Assembly (NCBI GenBank): GCA_019416065.1 | Contig: DXYB01000016.1 | Span: 1-37,720 of the forward strand | Source of the DNA: Acidaminococcus sp. | GTDB lineage: Bacteria; Bacillota; Negativicutes; Acidaminococcales; Acidaminococcaceae | DNA length: 37,720 bases | Direction: 5' to 3' | Part shown: piece by piece, positions 30,924 through 37,720 of the stretch | Layout: every line of letters begins with the position of its first letter | Numbering within the stretch: position 1 is the first letter of the stretch | Notes under the pieces: model-generated | Told to the model about the DNA's origin: nothing | What the model saw: only the letters and a program-made list of their open reading frames with translations | The model's database searches: none | Position numbers and translations under genes: made by a program

Positions 30924-32174
30924 ATGCCAATGGCGGGAATTGCGTTATTGTTTTTGGTAGGGGCCATTGCCCTGGGCTTTGTAAAAAAATTAAATGTAGG
31001 GATGCTGTGTCTCGGCCTTACGTTAGTGCTGGGGAAACTGGGAGGAATTTCCGTGGGCAAGATGTACGGAGGGTTCCCGGGAAAACTGTTTTTAACTTTG
31101 TTGGGGACCATGTTCTTTTTTGCCCTCTTACAGGGGAACGGGACACTGGAAAAAGCTTCCAAAAAGCTGACAAGACTTTGCGGCACCAAGGTCTTTCTGG
31201 TACCCATTGTGATCTATGTAGCCAGCTTTGTGCTAAGTGCCATTGGACCGGGAGCCATCAGTGTGCAAACGGTGATGGTGCTGTTTGCGGTGCCGCTCGC
31301 CTTTCAGCTGCATGCTAGCCCAGTATTGCTGGGAACCATGGCTATTCTGGGTGCTGTGGGCGGCACTGCGTCTCCCATTGCACTGACCGGTATCATTGTG
31401 GGGGATTTGCTGGGACAAATGAAGGTTGCGATGCCCGGGCAGGAGATCTTCCTAGGAGTGACGGTGGCCAATTTTATGTGTGCCCTGGTCGTCTATCTCT
31501 TGTGTGAAGGATGGAAACTGCGGGGGACGCTCCAGGAGGATGTACAGGAAACCATTTCTTTTAATGGGATTCAGAAATTCAGTTTGCTGCTTATCGTGGT
31601 GCTCTTTGTGGCGGTGGTTGGATTTTCCCAGGATGTGGGGTTGGTTTGTTTTACACTTGCCATCATACTTCTTTTGACGGGGCAGGCGGATGAGAAAAAG
31701 GCGGTTAAAAGTTTGCCTTGGAATACCTTGATTCTGATCTGTGGCATCAGCGTGCTGATGAATCTGGTAAAATTATTGGGCGGCATTAACCTTTTGGCAG
31801 AATTGCTGGCTTCTTTTATGAACAGCACCACAGCAGCGGCGCTGATGGGACTTACCGGCGGCATTATGTCCTGGTTTTCCAGTGCCAACGGGGTGGTTTT
31901 CCCTACGTTAATTCCCACCGTGCCGAAAGTGGCGGCCAATGTGGGTGGCGCCTCCCTCATCCAGATGGTAGCCGCCATTGTCTGCTCTGCCACCGTGGCA
32001 GGGATCAGTCCTATGTCCACGGGAGGCTCCTTGATTATGGCCGGCTGCGCCCAGGAAAAGAAAGAGCCGGGCAATGATTCTGCACTTTTTGCCAAATTGT
32101 TTGGCATTTCGGCGCTTTGTGTAGGGATTGTCTTTGTGTTTACGTTGCTAGGCGGGTTAGCATTCTTGCACTAA
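30924..32174 (+). CDS. MatC/SLC13-like dicarboxylate carrier (copy 2)
   Basis: The 416-residue membrane protein is a clear paralogue of the carrier at 24176: same length, same order of about 11 helices and shared motifs (GFVKKLNVGMLCLGL near the N-terminus, IGPGAISVQ, GVVFPTLIPTVPK and AGISPMSTGGS). GGGGGAG precedes the ATG. The propeller gene follows after 13 bases, so carrier and propeller are again co-transcribed, with the order reversed relative to copy 1. It probably imports the substrate for the propeller and the downstream PrpF-like and YbhJ-like enzymes. Confidence 0.87.
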   Translation: MPMAGIALLFLVGAIALGFVKKLNVGMLCLGLTLVLGKLGGISVGKMYGGFPGKLFLTLLGTMFFFALLQGNGTLEKASKKLTRLCGTKVFLVPIVIYVASFVLSAIGPGAISVQTVMVLFAVPLAFQLHASPVLLGTMAILGAVGGTASPIALTGIIVGDLLGQMKVAMPGQEIFLGVTVANFMCALVVYLLCEGWKLRGTLQEDVQETISFNGIQKFSLLLIVVLFVAVVGFSQDVGLVCFTLAIILLLTGQADEKKAVKSLPWNTLILICGISVLMNLVKLLGGINLLAELLASFMNSTTAAALMGLTGGIMSWFSSANGVVFPTLIPTVPKVAANVGGASLIQMVAAIVCSATVAGISPMSTGGSLIMAGCAQEKKEPGNDSALFAKLFGISALCVGIVFVFTLLGGLAFLH

Positions 32175-32187
32175 GGAGGGACATCGC

Positions 32188-33225
32188 ATGTTTGCATATG
32201 TTGGATCCAGGACGACCAAAGAAAGAAATGCGCAGGGCGAAGGCATTACGGTTTATGGCGTAGAGAATGGAAATTGGCGAAAAATCCAGACCGTTTCCTG
32301 TGGTGACAATCCTTCTTATTTGTGCTTAAATAAGGCACAGGATCATTTGTATGCCATTCACGGGGATGGCAGTACGGTAACGGCGTTTGCCGTGGACCCG
32401 GCGGGGATGCTGCAGAAATTGAATACGGTCTCCACCTATGGAACTAACCCAGTCCATTTGGTCGTGAGCCCCAATGGCAAAAATCTTTATGTCGCCAATT
32501 TGGAAACGGGTTCTTTGGCGGTGCTGGCAATTAAATCCGACGGGACGCTAGGAGATGGGAAGCAGGTACTCTTTATTCCAGGGAAACCGGCCCATGGTTA
32601 TATTTCCCATCCCCATCAGGTTTGTCTGCATCCCGATGGAAAATGGCTGCTGGTGCCCTGTCAGGGGCGGGACCATGGCGTAGGAAAAGTGGTGGTGTAC
32701 GCCATTGATCCTATCGATGATCACCTGGAAGAGACGTTTGTCTGGGTAGCGCGACCTGGGGCAGAACCAAGGCATATAGCTGTGCACCCCAATGGCAAGT
32801 GGGTCTATCTGGTGAATGAAAAAGACAGTACGGTTATTTATTTCCAATTTGACCAAAAGACAGGGGCCTTGCAACCGGTGCAACTTTTATCCACCTTGCC
32901 GGATGATTATTTTGGTCCTGGCTGGGCTAGCGGTATTGTGATGGATCCGAAAGGACAATTTGTCATTGCTTCCAATCGTACTCATGATTCCTTGACTCGA
33001 TATAAGATTGCACCGGATACCGGGCGCTTGCACTATTTACAAACGATTTCTAGTGGAGGCGTGCAGCCACGCTTTTTGGATAGGGATCCTGAGGGAGCCA
33101 TTGTGGCGGCCAACGAATTGTCTCACAACATCACATTTTTTACCAGTAAGTCAGATGGCTTGCTGCACCAAGATGCGCTAACTGTGGAAACCGGATCCCC
33201 TGTGTGCGTGATCTGGAAAGTATAG
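32188..33225 (+). CDS. Lactonase-type 7-bladed beta-propeller protein (copy 2)
   Basis: The 345-residue protein is a paralogue of the one at 23078 and belongs to the same lactonase family as E. coli Pgl. Blade repeats are easy to see: NPVHLVVSPNGKNLYVAN, HPDGKWLLVP, EPRHIAVHPNGKWVYLVNE and QPRFLDRDPEG. AAGGAGGG lies before the ATG. It converges on a LysR gene, beyond which lie the PrpF-like and YbhJ-like genes. In E. coli, pgl lies next to ybhD-ybhH-ybhI-ybhJ in the same arrangement. True 6-phosphogluconolactonase activity is possible, but the repeated pairing with carboxylate carriers and aconitase-family genes favours a carboxylate-lactone or related role. Confidence 0.85.
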   Translation: MFAYVGSRTTKERNAQGEGITVYGVENGNWRKIQTVSCGDNPSYLCLNKAQDHLYAIHGDGSTVTAFAVDPAGMLQKLNTVSTYGTNPVHLVVSPNGKNLYVANLETGSLAVLAIKSDGTLGDGKQVLFIPGKPAHGYISHPHQVCLHPDGKWLLVPCQGRDHGVGKVVVYAIDPIDDHLEETFVWVARPGAEPRHIAVHPNGKWVYLVNEKDSTVIYFQFDQKTGALQPVQLLSTLPDDYFGPGWASGIVMDPKGQFVIASNRTHDSLTRYKIAPDTGRLHYLQTISSGGVQPRFLDRDPEGAIVAANELSHNITFFTSKSDGLLHQDALTVETGSPVCVIWKV

Positions 33226-33234
33226 GCGACCGTC

Positions 33235-34089
33235 TCACTCTTTGCGCAACATATCCAGAAACAGGTGGACCTGGGGCAATTTGGCATAATCACTTTGGTA
33301 AAATACGTAGGTGGATCGAACAAATGCGGATCCATCGTTAAAGTGCAGGGGCTTCAGCAGAAGCCCCTCTTTATTTTCCAGGCAGATTTCCGGCAAAATG
33401 GACCAGCCGATGCCATGGCGGATCATGGCAAGGCAAGCGGCTATGTCATTGACCTGAATGGAACTGCCGGCCGGCCGCAAATGCTGCTCGCTTTTCCACC
33501 GTTGGACCTGGGCTGTAAAAGACTTATCGGACTGGCGATGGATATAGGGAAGGTCATTGAAAGAAAGTGCAGAATTTTCTTTCCGTGTAACGGCATACAC
33601 TTTTTCGTTTCCAAGCTGGAACCCTTCTAGGGGACTGGAAAAATGGCCCCGCAAAATAGCTAGAAGCAAGCGGCCCTGTTGTAATTTTTGGTAGAGCCCG
33701 GTGCTTTGCCCTGTCATGACAGAAATTTGTACCTCCGGACAAGCTGTCATATAGCGTTTTAATAACGCCGGCAATTTGTACCGGGCAAAATTAACAGAAG
33801 TGCCGATCCGCAAATGGCCGGATACATGACCATGGGCAAATTGGGCCAAGCTTTTGACTTTCTGCAGGGATTCCTGTAATTGCCCCATCTCTTCGCTGAT
33901 ACTTTCTGCAGAGGCAGTGGGAATCAGGCCTTTAACGGTCCGGACAAACAGCGGTGCCCCCAGTTCTTGTTCTAATTTGTGCAGGCGTTTGGTGACAGCG
34001 GACTGGGTCATATAGAGGGATTGGGAGGCCGCCGTGATGTTTTTCGTTTCCATCAGGACATGAAAAATTTCTAAATCCCGTTCATCCAT
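33235..34089 (-). CDS. LysR-type regulator (YbhD-like position)
   Basis: The 284-residue protein has the LysR helix-turn-helix (NITAASQSLYMTQSAVTKR) followed by a ligand-binding domain. AGGAGG is placed eight bases before the ATG. It is divergent from the PrpF-like/YbhJ-like genes and convergent with the propeller gene, the same place that ybhD has in E. coli. It likely controls the divergent operon. Its end is only 9 bases from the end of the propeller gene, with no clear terminator between them, so transcripts may overlap. Confidence 0.9.
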   Translation of the reverse strand: MDERDLEIFHVLMETKNITAASQSLYMTQSAVTKRLHKLEQELGAPLFVRTVKGLIPTASAESISEEMGQLQESLQKVKSLAQFAHGHVSGHLRIGTSVNFARYKLPALLKRYMTACPEVQISVMTGQSTGLYQKLQQGRLLLAILRGHFSSPLEGFQLGNEKVYAVTRKENSALSFNDLPYIHRQSDKSFTAQVQRWKSEQHLRPAGSSIQVNDIAACLAMIRHGIGWSILPEICLENKEGLLLKPLHFNDGSAFVRSTYVFYQSDYAKLPQVHLFLDMLRKE

Positions 34090-34121
34090 AAAACATTCCT
34101 CCTGGGAATTGACTTTATGGT

Positions 34122-34161
34122 TATTCTATCATTTTTCATAATGGAATAAAAGCAGTATAAT
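34122..34161 (+). promoter_or_regulatory. Promoter and LysR-type site of the PrpF-YbhJ operon
   Basis: TTTTCA (34133-34138) and TATAAT (34156-34161) are 17 bp apart. Nested inverted elements TATTC (34122-34126)/GAATA (34144-34148) and CATT (34130-34133)/AATG (34140-34143) surround the -35, a suitable place for LysR control. Confidence 0.6.
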
Positions 34162-34226
34162 ACAGTCAAAAGATAAGAACTGTGGATGGCTACAAAGGAT
34201 AAGGCAGAAATATAAGGAGGCACATC

Positions 34227-35351
34227 ATGAATCAAGAACAAAGAAAATTTCCGTGCGTGTATATGCGGGGCGGCACCAGTAAAGCTGTTTTCTTCCGGAA
34301 AGAAGTCCTGCCCAAGGATGAAAGAGAATGGCCGGAAATCTTTATGAAAGTGATGGGCACGCCGGATGTAAAACAGATTGACGGGATGGGGGGAACTGTC
34401 AGCTCTACCTCCAAAATTGCGGTGATCAGCAAATCCAGCAAACCGGGCATTGATGTGGATTACCATTTCTTCCAGGTGGATATTGTGATCCCTCGTGTGG
34501 ATGATTCTGCAAACTGCGGCAATATTTCCTCGGCAGTAGGGCCGTATGCAATCGACGAGGGCCTTGTAGGAGCAGTGGAACCCATTACCGTGGTACGGGT
34601 CTTTAATACCAACACGGGCAAGGTGATTGAAGAGCATGTCCGGGTAAAAAATGGCAAGGCCTGCGTTAACGGGGATGCGGTGATTCAGGGCGTACCGGGC
34701 AGTGGCTCCCGCATTGATATGTTCTTTGAAGATCCGGCGGGGGCTAAAACTGGGAAATTGTTCCCCACCGGGCAGAAGAAGGAAGTATTGGACGTACCAG
34801 GCTACGGCAAGGCAGAAGTTACCATGATTGACTGCTCTAATCCGGTTGTTTTCATCAAAGCCAGTGACCTGGGGATAGAAGGCACGGAATTGACGGAACT
34901 TAACAGTAACCAAAGCGTGATGGAACATATCGAACGGATCCGTGGACTGGCAGCTCAGAAAATGGGCTTTGTTACCGATTACATGAAGGCTCGTACAGAA
35001 TCCACTTCGGCCCCCAAAGTTTCCATTATCAGTCCTGCCCAGGATTATAAAAATATGGATGGCAACACGGTTAAAAAAGAAGACATGGATCTGTGCGTGC
35101 GGGCTATTTCTGTAGGGATGCTGCATAAAGCCTATCCTATGACCGTCGCGGTAGCAACGGGAGCGGCGGCAAAAATTCCGGGAACGATTGTGTCCGATCT
35201 GCTGGGTGAACATACAAACGACACGATACGGCTAGGGCACTCCAGTGGCGTTACCGGTGTGACTATGAAAATGGACGGAGAAAACGTATTGCAGGGCGGC
35301 GTAGTGCGGACGGCCCGCCGGATTATGGACGGATTTGTGTATATCCGCTAA
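34227..35351 (+). CDS. PrpF-family isomerase (YbhH/aconitate delta-isomerase-like)
   Basis: The 374-residue protein is in the PrpF family of cofactor-free double-bond isomerases with a diaminopimelate epimerase-type fold. Family blocks are VYMRGGTSKAVFF (residues 11-23), DSANCGNISSAVGPYA with a likely catalytic Cys97, and the C-terminal HSSGV. Known members isomerise 2-methylaconitate (PrpF), 4-oxalomesaconate (GalD) or aconitate (fungal Adi1). With no methylcitrate genes nearby and a YbhJ-like aconitase homologue 21 bases downstream, interconversion of trans- and cis-aconitate or of a similar acid is the best inference. AAGGAGG precedes the ATG. Confidence 0.87.
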   Translation: MNQEQRKFPCVYMRGGTSKAVFFRKEVLPKDEREWPEIFMKVMGTPDVKQIDGMGGTVSSTSKIAVISKSSKPGIDVDYHFFQVDIVIPRVDDSANCGNISSAVGPYAIDEGLVGAVEPITVVRVFNTNTGKVIEEHVRVKNGKACVNGDAVIQGVPGSGSRIDMFFEDPAGAKTGKLFPTGQKKEVLDVPGYGKAEVTMIDCSNPVVFIKASDLGIEGTELTELNSNQSVMEHIERIRGLAAQKMGFVTDYMKARTESTSAPKVSIISPAQDYKNMDGNTVKKEDMDLCVRAISVGMLHKAYPMTVAVATGAAAKIPGTIVSDLLGEHTNDTIRLGHSSGVTGVTMKMDGENVLQGGVVRTARRIMDGFVYIR

Positions 35352-35372
35352 GCGGTGAAAGGGGAGTCAGTC

Positions 35373-37661
35373 ATGATTCAGTGCTATGAAGAAAAATATT
35401 TTGCTTTAGATGGCGGCAAAACGGTGGTCCCAGCCAAAGAACACCCGGAATGGGACCAAAAAGCTGGGCAAAAACAGACCATTGCCCACCAGATTATTAC
35501 CACCCACAATACCAGCGGAGATGACGCCAACTTACGGCTGAAATTTGATGCCATCGGCGTTTATGACAATACCTATGTGGGCATTATGCAGACCGCCGTT
35601 GCCAGCGGACTCACGAAATTTCCCGTGCCTACGGTATTTACCAACTGCCATAACTGCCTAGCGGCTGTAGGGGGCACCATTAACTCTGACGTCCATAAGT
35701 ATGCGGAAACCATTTGCAAAAAATACGGTGGTATTTTTGTACCGCCCCACGAAGCGGTGATCCACTCCTATATGCGGGAAATGATTGTCAAAGGCGGCAG
35801 CATGGCCATTGTGTCCGATTCCCATACCCGTTATGGCAGCCAAGGATGTCTTGCCATCGGCGAAGGCGGGCCGGAAGTGGCCAAAGCCATGCTGGATAAA
35901 ACCTATGAGCTGAAATATCCCCAGGTGGTAGGAATTTATCTCACCGGTGCCATTAAACCTTGGGTGGGGCCCATGGATGTGGCGTTGACCCTGATTGGCA
36001 AAGTGTTTAAAAATGGTTTTGTGAAAAATAAGATCCTGGAATTTTTTGGTCCGGGCCTGGCATCTCTTTCCATGGATACCCGCAATGGCATTGACACTAT
36101 GACCACTGAATCCGCTTGTTTGACCTCTATTTGGGAAACGGATGATACGGTGCGGGAAGATTATAAGATTCATGATCGGGAAGGGGATTACAAACACCTG
36201 GTGCCCGGAGAAAAAGCGATGTACGACAGCTTGATTCATATTGATTTGGATACGGTAGAACCTATGATTGCCCTGCCCTACCATCCCTCCAATGCGTTCC
36301 CGCTGAAGGATGTCATTGCTGATCCGAAAAAATACATGGCCTATGTGGAAGAAAACGCCAAAACCGTGTTTGAAAATACTCCGGATATTCATCCCGACAT
36401 GATGAGCAAGATTCAGCCCAATGGCCGGATTTTGGTGGACCAGGCCGCGATTGCCGGCTGTGCAGCAGGCTCTTTTGAAAATATTTCCTATGTGGACCAG
36501 GTGGCAAAATACGCCGATCACGGTTTAGGTATGTTCCCCTTGAATATTTACCCGGCTTCCCAACCTGTATTGACCGAACTGAACAAAGCGGGGATCGCCA
36601 GCGACCTGATGACCTACGGCGTACGAATCAAGACTGCTTTTTGCGGACCTTGTTTTGGGGCTTGTGACTGCCCGGAAAATAACGCCTTTGTACTGCGCCA
36701 TTCTACCCGGAACTACCCCAACCGGGAAGGATCCAAACCTAATATGGGACAGGTAGCCAGTGCGGCATTGATGGATTCCAAGTCCATTGCGGCGACCGCT
36801 TTTAACGGCGGTTATCTCACCAGCGCGGAAGAGATCAAGGATGTATTCCAACCGGATGCAGTGGCGCCATTTACCTTTAATAAAAAGATTTATGATAACG
36901 TAGTCTACAACGGGTTTGGCAAAGCAGAGCCGAATACGGAAATTGTGTACGGGCCTTTCATCAAGGATTGGCCGGCCATGGAACATCTGACGGATAACCT
37001 GCTGCTCCAAGTGGCTTCGGTGATTCGGGATGAAGTGACCACCACGGATGAATTGATTCCTTCCGGGGAAACGGCGTCCTATCGGAGCAATCCTTATAAG
37101 ATCTCTGAATTTACCCTGCTGCGGAAAGATCCCCAATATGTAGGACGGGCCAAGGATGCTCAAAGCTATGAAAAGGCACGGCTCTCCGGGGATGCAGCTA
37201 AAGCAAAAGACTTTTATGCGGTGCTGCAACACGTAGGGATCAACGTGGAAAAAGAACTTCCCACGCTTATGAAAACCACTGGAATCGGATCTGTGCTGTA
37301 CGCCAAACGGCCGGGGGACGGTTCTGCCCGGGAATATGCCGCCTCTTGCCAGAAAGTATTGGGTGGACTGGCCAATATCTGCATCGAATATGCGACCAAG
37401 CGGTATCGCAGTAACTGTGTGAACTGGGGTATGCTGCCTTTTACCAATCCGGAGAAAGAAATTCAGCTGGAGGTGGGAGAATACCTTTGGTTGCCGGATA
37501 TTAAAAACGTGGTAGCGGAAAATAAAGGCCATATTGATGCCACTGTCATTTCCAAAGATGGCAGTACCCGCACCTTGCCCTTGGATCTAAAGATCCTGAA
37601 CGATACCGAACGGAAGACTCTTCTGGCCGGAAGTATGATTAACCTGTTTAAAGAAAGCTAA
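35373..37661 (+). CDS. Large aconitase-family hydratase (YbhJ-like)
   Basis: The 762-residue protein matches the uncharacterised aconitase-family group that includes E. coli YbhJ (about 753 residues). Iron-sulfur ligands are in place: C363 (AGCAAGS) and C424/C427 (FCGPCFG), with further cysteines at 431 and 433. SDSHTRYG near residue 150 corresponds to the GGDSHT block. In the swivel domain the usual GSSREHA reads GSAREYA (S651, A652, R653), so the first Ser and the Arg are kept. I use the ATG at 35373 with AAAGGGGAG upstream. Direct coupling to the PrpF-like gene suggests that it hydrates the isomerised product. The exact substrate is unknown. Confidence 0.87.
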   Translation: MIQCYEEKYFALDGGKTVVPAKEHPEWDQKAGQKQTIAHQIITTHNTSGDDANLRLKFDAIGVYDNTYVGIMQTAVASGLTKFPVPTVFTNCHNCLAAVGGTINSDVHKYAETICKKYGGIFVPPHEAVIHSYMREMIVKGGSMAIVSDSHTRYGSQGCLAIGEGGPEVAKAMLDKTYELKYPQVVGIYLTGAIKPWVGPMDVALTLIGKVFKNGFVKNKILEFFGPGLASLSMDTRNGIDTMTTESACLTSIWETDDTVREDYKIHDREGDYKHLVPGEKAMYDSLIHIDLDTVEPMIALPYHPSNAFPLKDVIADPKKYMAYVEENAKTVFENTPDIHPDMMSKIQPNGRILVDQAAIAGCAAGSFENISYVDQVAKYADHGLGMFPLNIYPASQPVLTELNKAGIASDLMTYGVRIKTAFCGPCFGACDCPENNAFVLRHSTRNYPNREGSKPNMGQVASAALMDSKSIAATAFNGGYLTSAEEIKDVFQPDAVAPFTFNKKIYDNVVYNGFGKAEPNTEIVYGPFIKDWPAMEHLTDNLLLQVASVIRDEVTTTDELIPSGETASYRSNPYKISEFTLLRKDPQYVGRAKDAQSYEKARLSGDAAKAKDFYAVLQHVGINVEKELPTLMKTTGIGSVLYAKRPGDGSAREYAASCQKVLGGLANICIEYATKRYRSNCVNWGMLPFTNPEKEIQLEVGEYLWLPDIKNVVAENKGHIDATVISKDGSTRTLPLDLKILNDTERKTLLAGSMINLFKES

Positions 37662-37720
37662 GAAAGAAAAAAGGTTCTATAATAAATGTTGGGGTCTTGT
37701 GGACGTTTACCTTCACAAAA

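Noticed and set aside
34071..35213. A 380-codon open frame on the minus strand opposite the PrpF-like gene
   Set aside because: It is antisense to a gene with clear family motifs, its translation is His/Phe/Arg-rich with no recognisable domain, and it lacks a ribosome site.
34227..35351. PrpF-like gene as part of a 2-methylcitrate (propionate) pathway
   Set aside because: No methylcitrate synthase, methylisocitrate lyase or AcnD-type partner is in the window, and the downstream gene is YbhJ-like.
36525..37532. A 335-codon minus-strand open frame opposite the YbhJ-like gene, and a similar one at 35658-36521
   Set aside because: Both mirror a long conserved gene; the translations look like reverse-strand shadows rich in His, Phe, Ile and Arg.
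37676..37720. TATAAT at 37678-37683 after the YbhJ-like gene as a promoter
   Set aside because: No clear -35 is seen and the window ends before any gene, so it cannot be supported.

Overview
The window looks like chromosomal DNA of an anaerobic, roughly 50% GC, Firmicutes-type bacterium with clean AGGAGG ribosome sites. My best guess is a Negativicute close to Acidaminococcus. The guess rests on gene content (carboxylate and amino-acid-type transporters, CoA-transferase, two aconitase-family enzymes, no sugar genes) and on general knowledge that Acidaminococcus ferments citrate and trans-aconitate. No rRNA, tRNA, CRISPR array or insertion sequence was seen, and nothing here proves the taxon.

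Region 1 (1-6845): the 3' part of a WG-repeat protein gene, then two different AAA ATPase/DUF4143 genes that bracket an M20 dipeptidase and a YfcC-type transporter. Region 2 (6862-12388): a LysR regulator divergent from a DRE-TIM aldolase-like gene and a D-2-hydroxyacid dehydrogenase-like gene with altered catalytic residues, a DinJ/YafQ toxin-antitoxin pair, and a secreted subtype-B tannase. Region 3 (12529-17972): a canonical D-2-hydroxyacid dehydrogenase, a MATE exporter, a CoA-transferase-family protein lacking the expected catalytic glutamate, and an NhaC-type antiporter. Region 4 (18029-19951, minus strand): a translationally coupled znuC-znuB-fur-family operon.

Region 5 (20044-37661) is the most striking part, a tri/dicarboxylate island. 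A LysR gene diverges from aconitase, 7-bladed beta-propeller 'lactonase' and MatC-type carrier genes. Next comes an operon of AEC carrier, SLC13/DASS carrier, FAD oxidoreductase and a second SLC13 carrier, preceded by three 20-bp dyads at exact 33-bp spacing. Then come a second MatC carrier and a second beta-propeller, a convergent LysR gene, and divergent from it a PrpF-family isomerase and a YbhJ-like large aconitase homologue. The order propeller / LysR (reversed) / PrpF-like / YbhJ-like matches my recollection of E. coli pgl-ybhD-ybhH-(ybhI)-ybhJ.

A plausible joint role is uptake of plant-derived polycarboxylates (trans-aconitate, isocitrate or their lactones), lactone opening by the propellers, double-bond isomerisation by the PrpF-like enzyme, and hydration by the two aconitase-family enzymes towards citrate or isocitrate. 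Family assignments are read directly from the sequence. The substrates are inference.
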